NCBI GenBank assembly: GCA_023264995.1
Contig: JAHFUR010000036.1
Location: 1 to 43,893 of the forward strand
DNA length: 43,893 nucleotides
Direction of reading: 5' to 3'
DNA from: Acidimicrobiia bacterium
Lineage (GTDB): Bacteria; Actinomycetota; Acidimicrobiia; Acidimicrobiales; AC-14
Shown here: positions 43,431 through 43,893 of the stretch, piece by piece
How positions within the stretch are numbered: the first letter of the stretch is position 1
Layout of the letters: every line of letters starts with the position of its first letter
Position numbers and translations under genes: made by a program
Notes under the pieces: model-generated
What the model was told of the DNA's origin: nothing
Databases searched by the model: none
Seen by the model: the letters and a program-made list of their open reading frames with translations, nothing else

Positions 43431-43753
43431 GCCGTCGATGCTCGCGCGACAGGCCCGGCGACACACCCCCCGCCAGAGGGCCACCCTTGGTGACGACGAG
43501 CGTGTCGCCGGCGCGACAGGCAGCCAGGGCCTGGCGCAGCCCGGGCCGCTCCCTGAACTGTCCTGGTTCCCGCGGACACTCGTCGGTTTGGTTTCCCGCG
43601 GTGTCGGTTGACCCGGCGTAGTCGTCATTGTGCACCACGACGCTCTTGTGCCGCGGATTCGCGTTTGAAGCCCGATGACGCGTCATCGGGCTTCAAACGC
43701 GCGTGGCCCCTGTCCCACCCTCGCCCCGGGGACGGCCCTGGCCCGGCGGTGGC
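43431..43753. other. Intergenic stretch with palindrome
   Basis: No gene is supported here. It contains the perfect palindrome at 43660-43701 and, at about 43563-43602, two GGTT(T)CCCGCGG copies followed by GACAC and TGTC. Confidence 0.5.
43660..43701. repeat. Perfect 42-bp palindrome
   Basis: Two 21-base arms (left arm CGCGTTTGAAGCCCGATGAC plus G) meet with no spacer at ACGCGT and are exact reverse complements. It lies 52 bp beyond the stop of the IS3-type transposase fragment. No T tract follows on either side. Confidence 0.85.
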
Positions 43754-43893
43754 TCAGGCCACGTCCCGGTGGGCCTCGCGCCAGGCCTGCTCGTACTCCT
43801 CGGGCGGGACGTCGCCGCAGGCGCCGTGGAGGCGGACGGTGTTCCACCAGTGGACCCAGGCGGCGGTGGCCACCTCGATGTCGTCGAGGGTGC
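43754..43893 (-). CDS. IS3-family transposase, C-terminal fragment
   Basis: The minus-strand frame enters from the window edge and stops at 43754-43756. It reads DIEVATAAWVHWWNTVRLHG followed by PPEEYEQAW, the end of the rve integrase core of IS3-family OrfB, including the N-x-x-R-x-H-x2 helix after the catalytic Glu. The catalytic DDE residues and most of the protein are outside the window, so activity cannot be judged. Confidence 0.85.
   Translation of the reverse strand, partial: TLDDIEVATAAWVHWWNTVRLHGACGDVPPEEYEQAWREAHRDVA

Noticed and set aside
43431-43628. N-terminal extension of the methyltransferase to ATG 43628
   Set aside because: The extra 66 residues lack motifs and third-position GC bias; the family-like sequence starts at GTG 43430.

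Overview
The window is high-GC chromosomal DNA from an actinobacterium. GTG starts and ATGA-type stop/start overlaps are frequent. Gene content includes ino1 with a PadR repressor, a DUF5318 gene, anti-sigma/sigma pairs and an actinobacterial SNF2 helicase. Two blocks keep the gene order of Mycobacterium tuberculosis loci (recalled, not searched), but many genes are divergent. I infer a deep-branching actinobacterium, possibly class Acidimicrobiia; that placement is an inference.

Left block (1-7352): the minus strand carries a GNAT acetyltransferase, a DUF6049 membrane-anchored protein, a DegV lipid-binding protein, a Ser/Thr kinase, an ECF sigma factor and its zinc anti-sigma factor. The CCA-adding enzyme is divergent. 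This matches the mycobacterial pcnA-Rv3909-mviN-sigM-rsmA locus, except that the MurJ flippase is absent. The kinase looks like the C-terminal half of mycobacterial MviN (kinase, membrane helix, extracellular discoidin-like domain) made into a separate protein with an intact catalytic centre.

Middle (7377-29235): LuxR-type regulators, a CooC-like P-loop ATPase, an alpha/beta hydrolase with an altered nucleophile elbow, a SnoaL-type sigma factor overlapped antisense by a STAS-like gene, a surface glycosylation module (two ArnT-like transferases, a GT2-GtrA fusion, a DUF5666 protein), a group 2 sigma factor, a SNF2 helicase and a methyltransferase. A 15-bp hairpin-forming core, GGGCCGCTCGGGCCC, recurs at five separate places from 7.9 to 28.1 kb, mostly inside coding sequence, where it encodes GPSGPLSG-like linkers.

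Right block (29301-39476): ino1 and a PadR repressor face DUF5318, a class A penicillin-binding protein, panB, a DUF192 protein, rpsF, ssb, rplI and dnaB. rpsR, normally between ssb and rplI, is missing. dnaB contains a 386-residue intein at the conserved RESG/S site.

Right end (39477-43893): a sparse accessory zone with a SnoaL protein, a tiny secreted Tyr-rich peptide, long stretches without a recognisable gene, a DM13-domain gene interrupted by one in-frame stop, a methyltransferase, a perfect 42-bp palindrome and the tail of an IS3-family transposase running off the edge.
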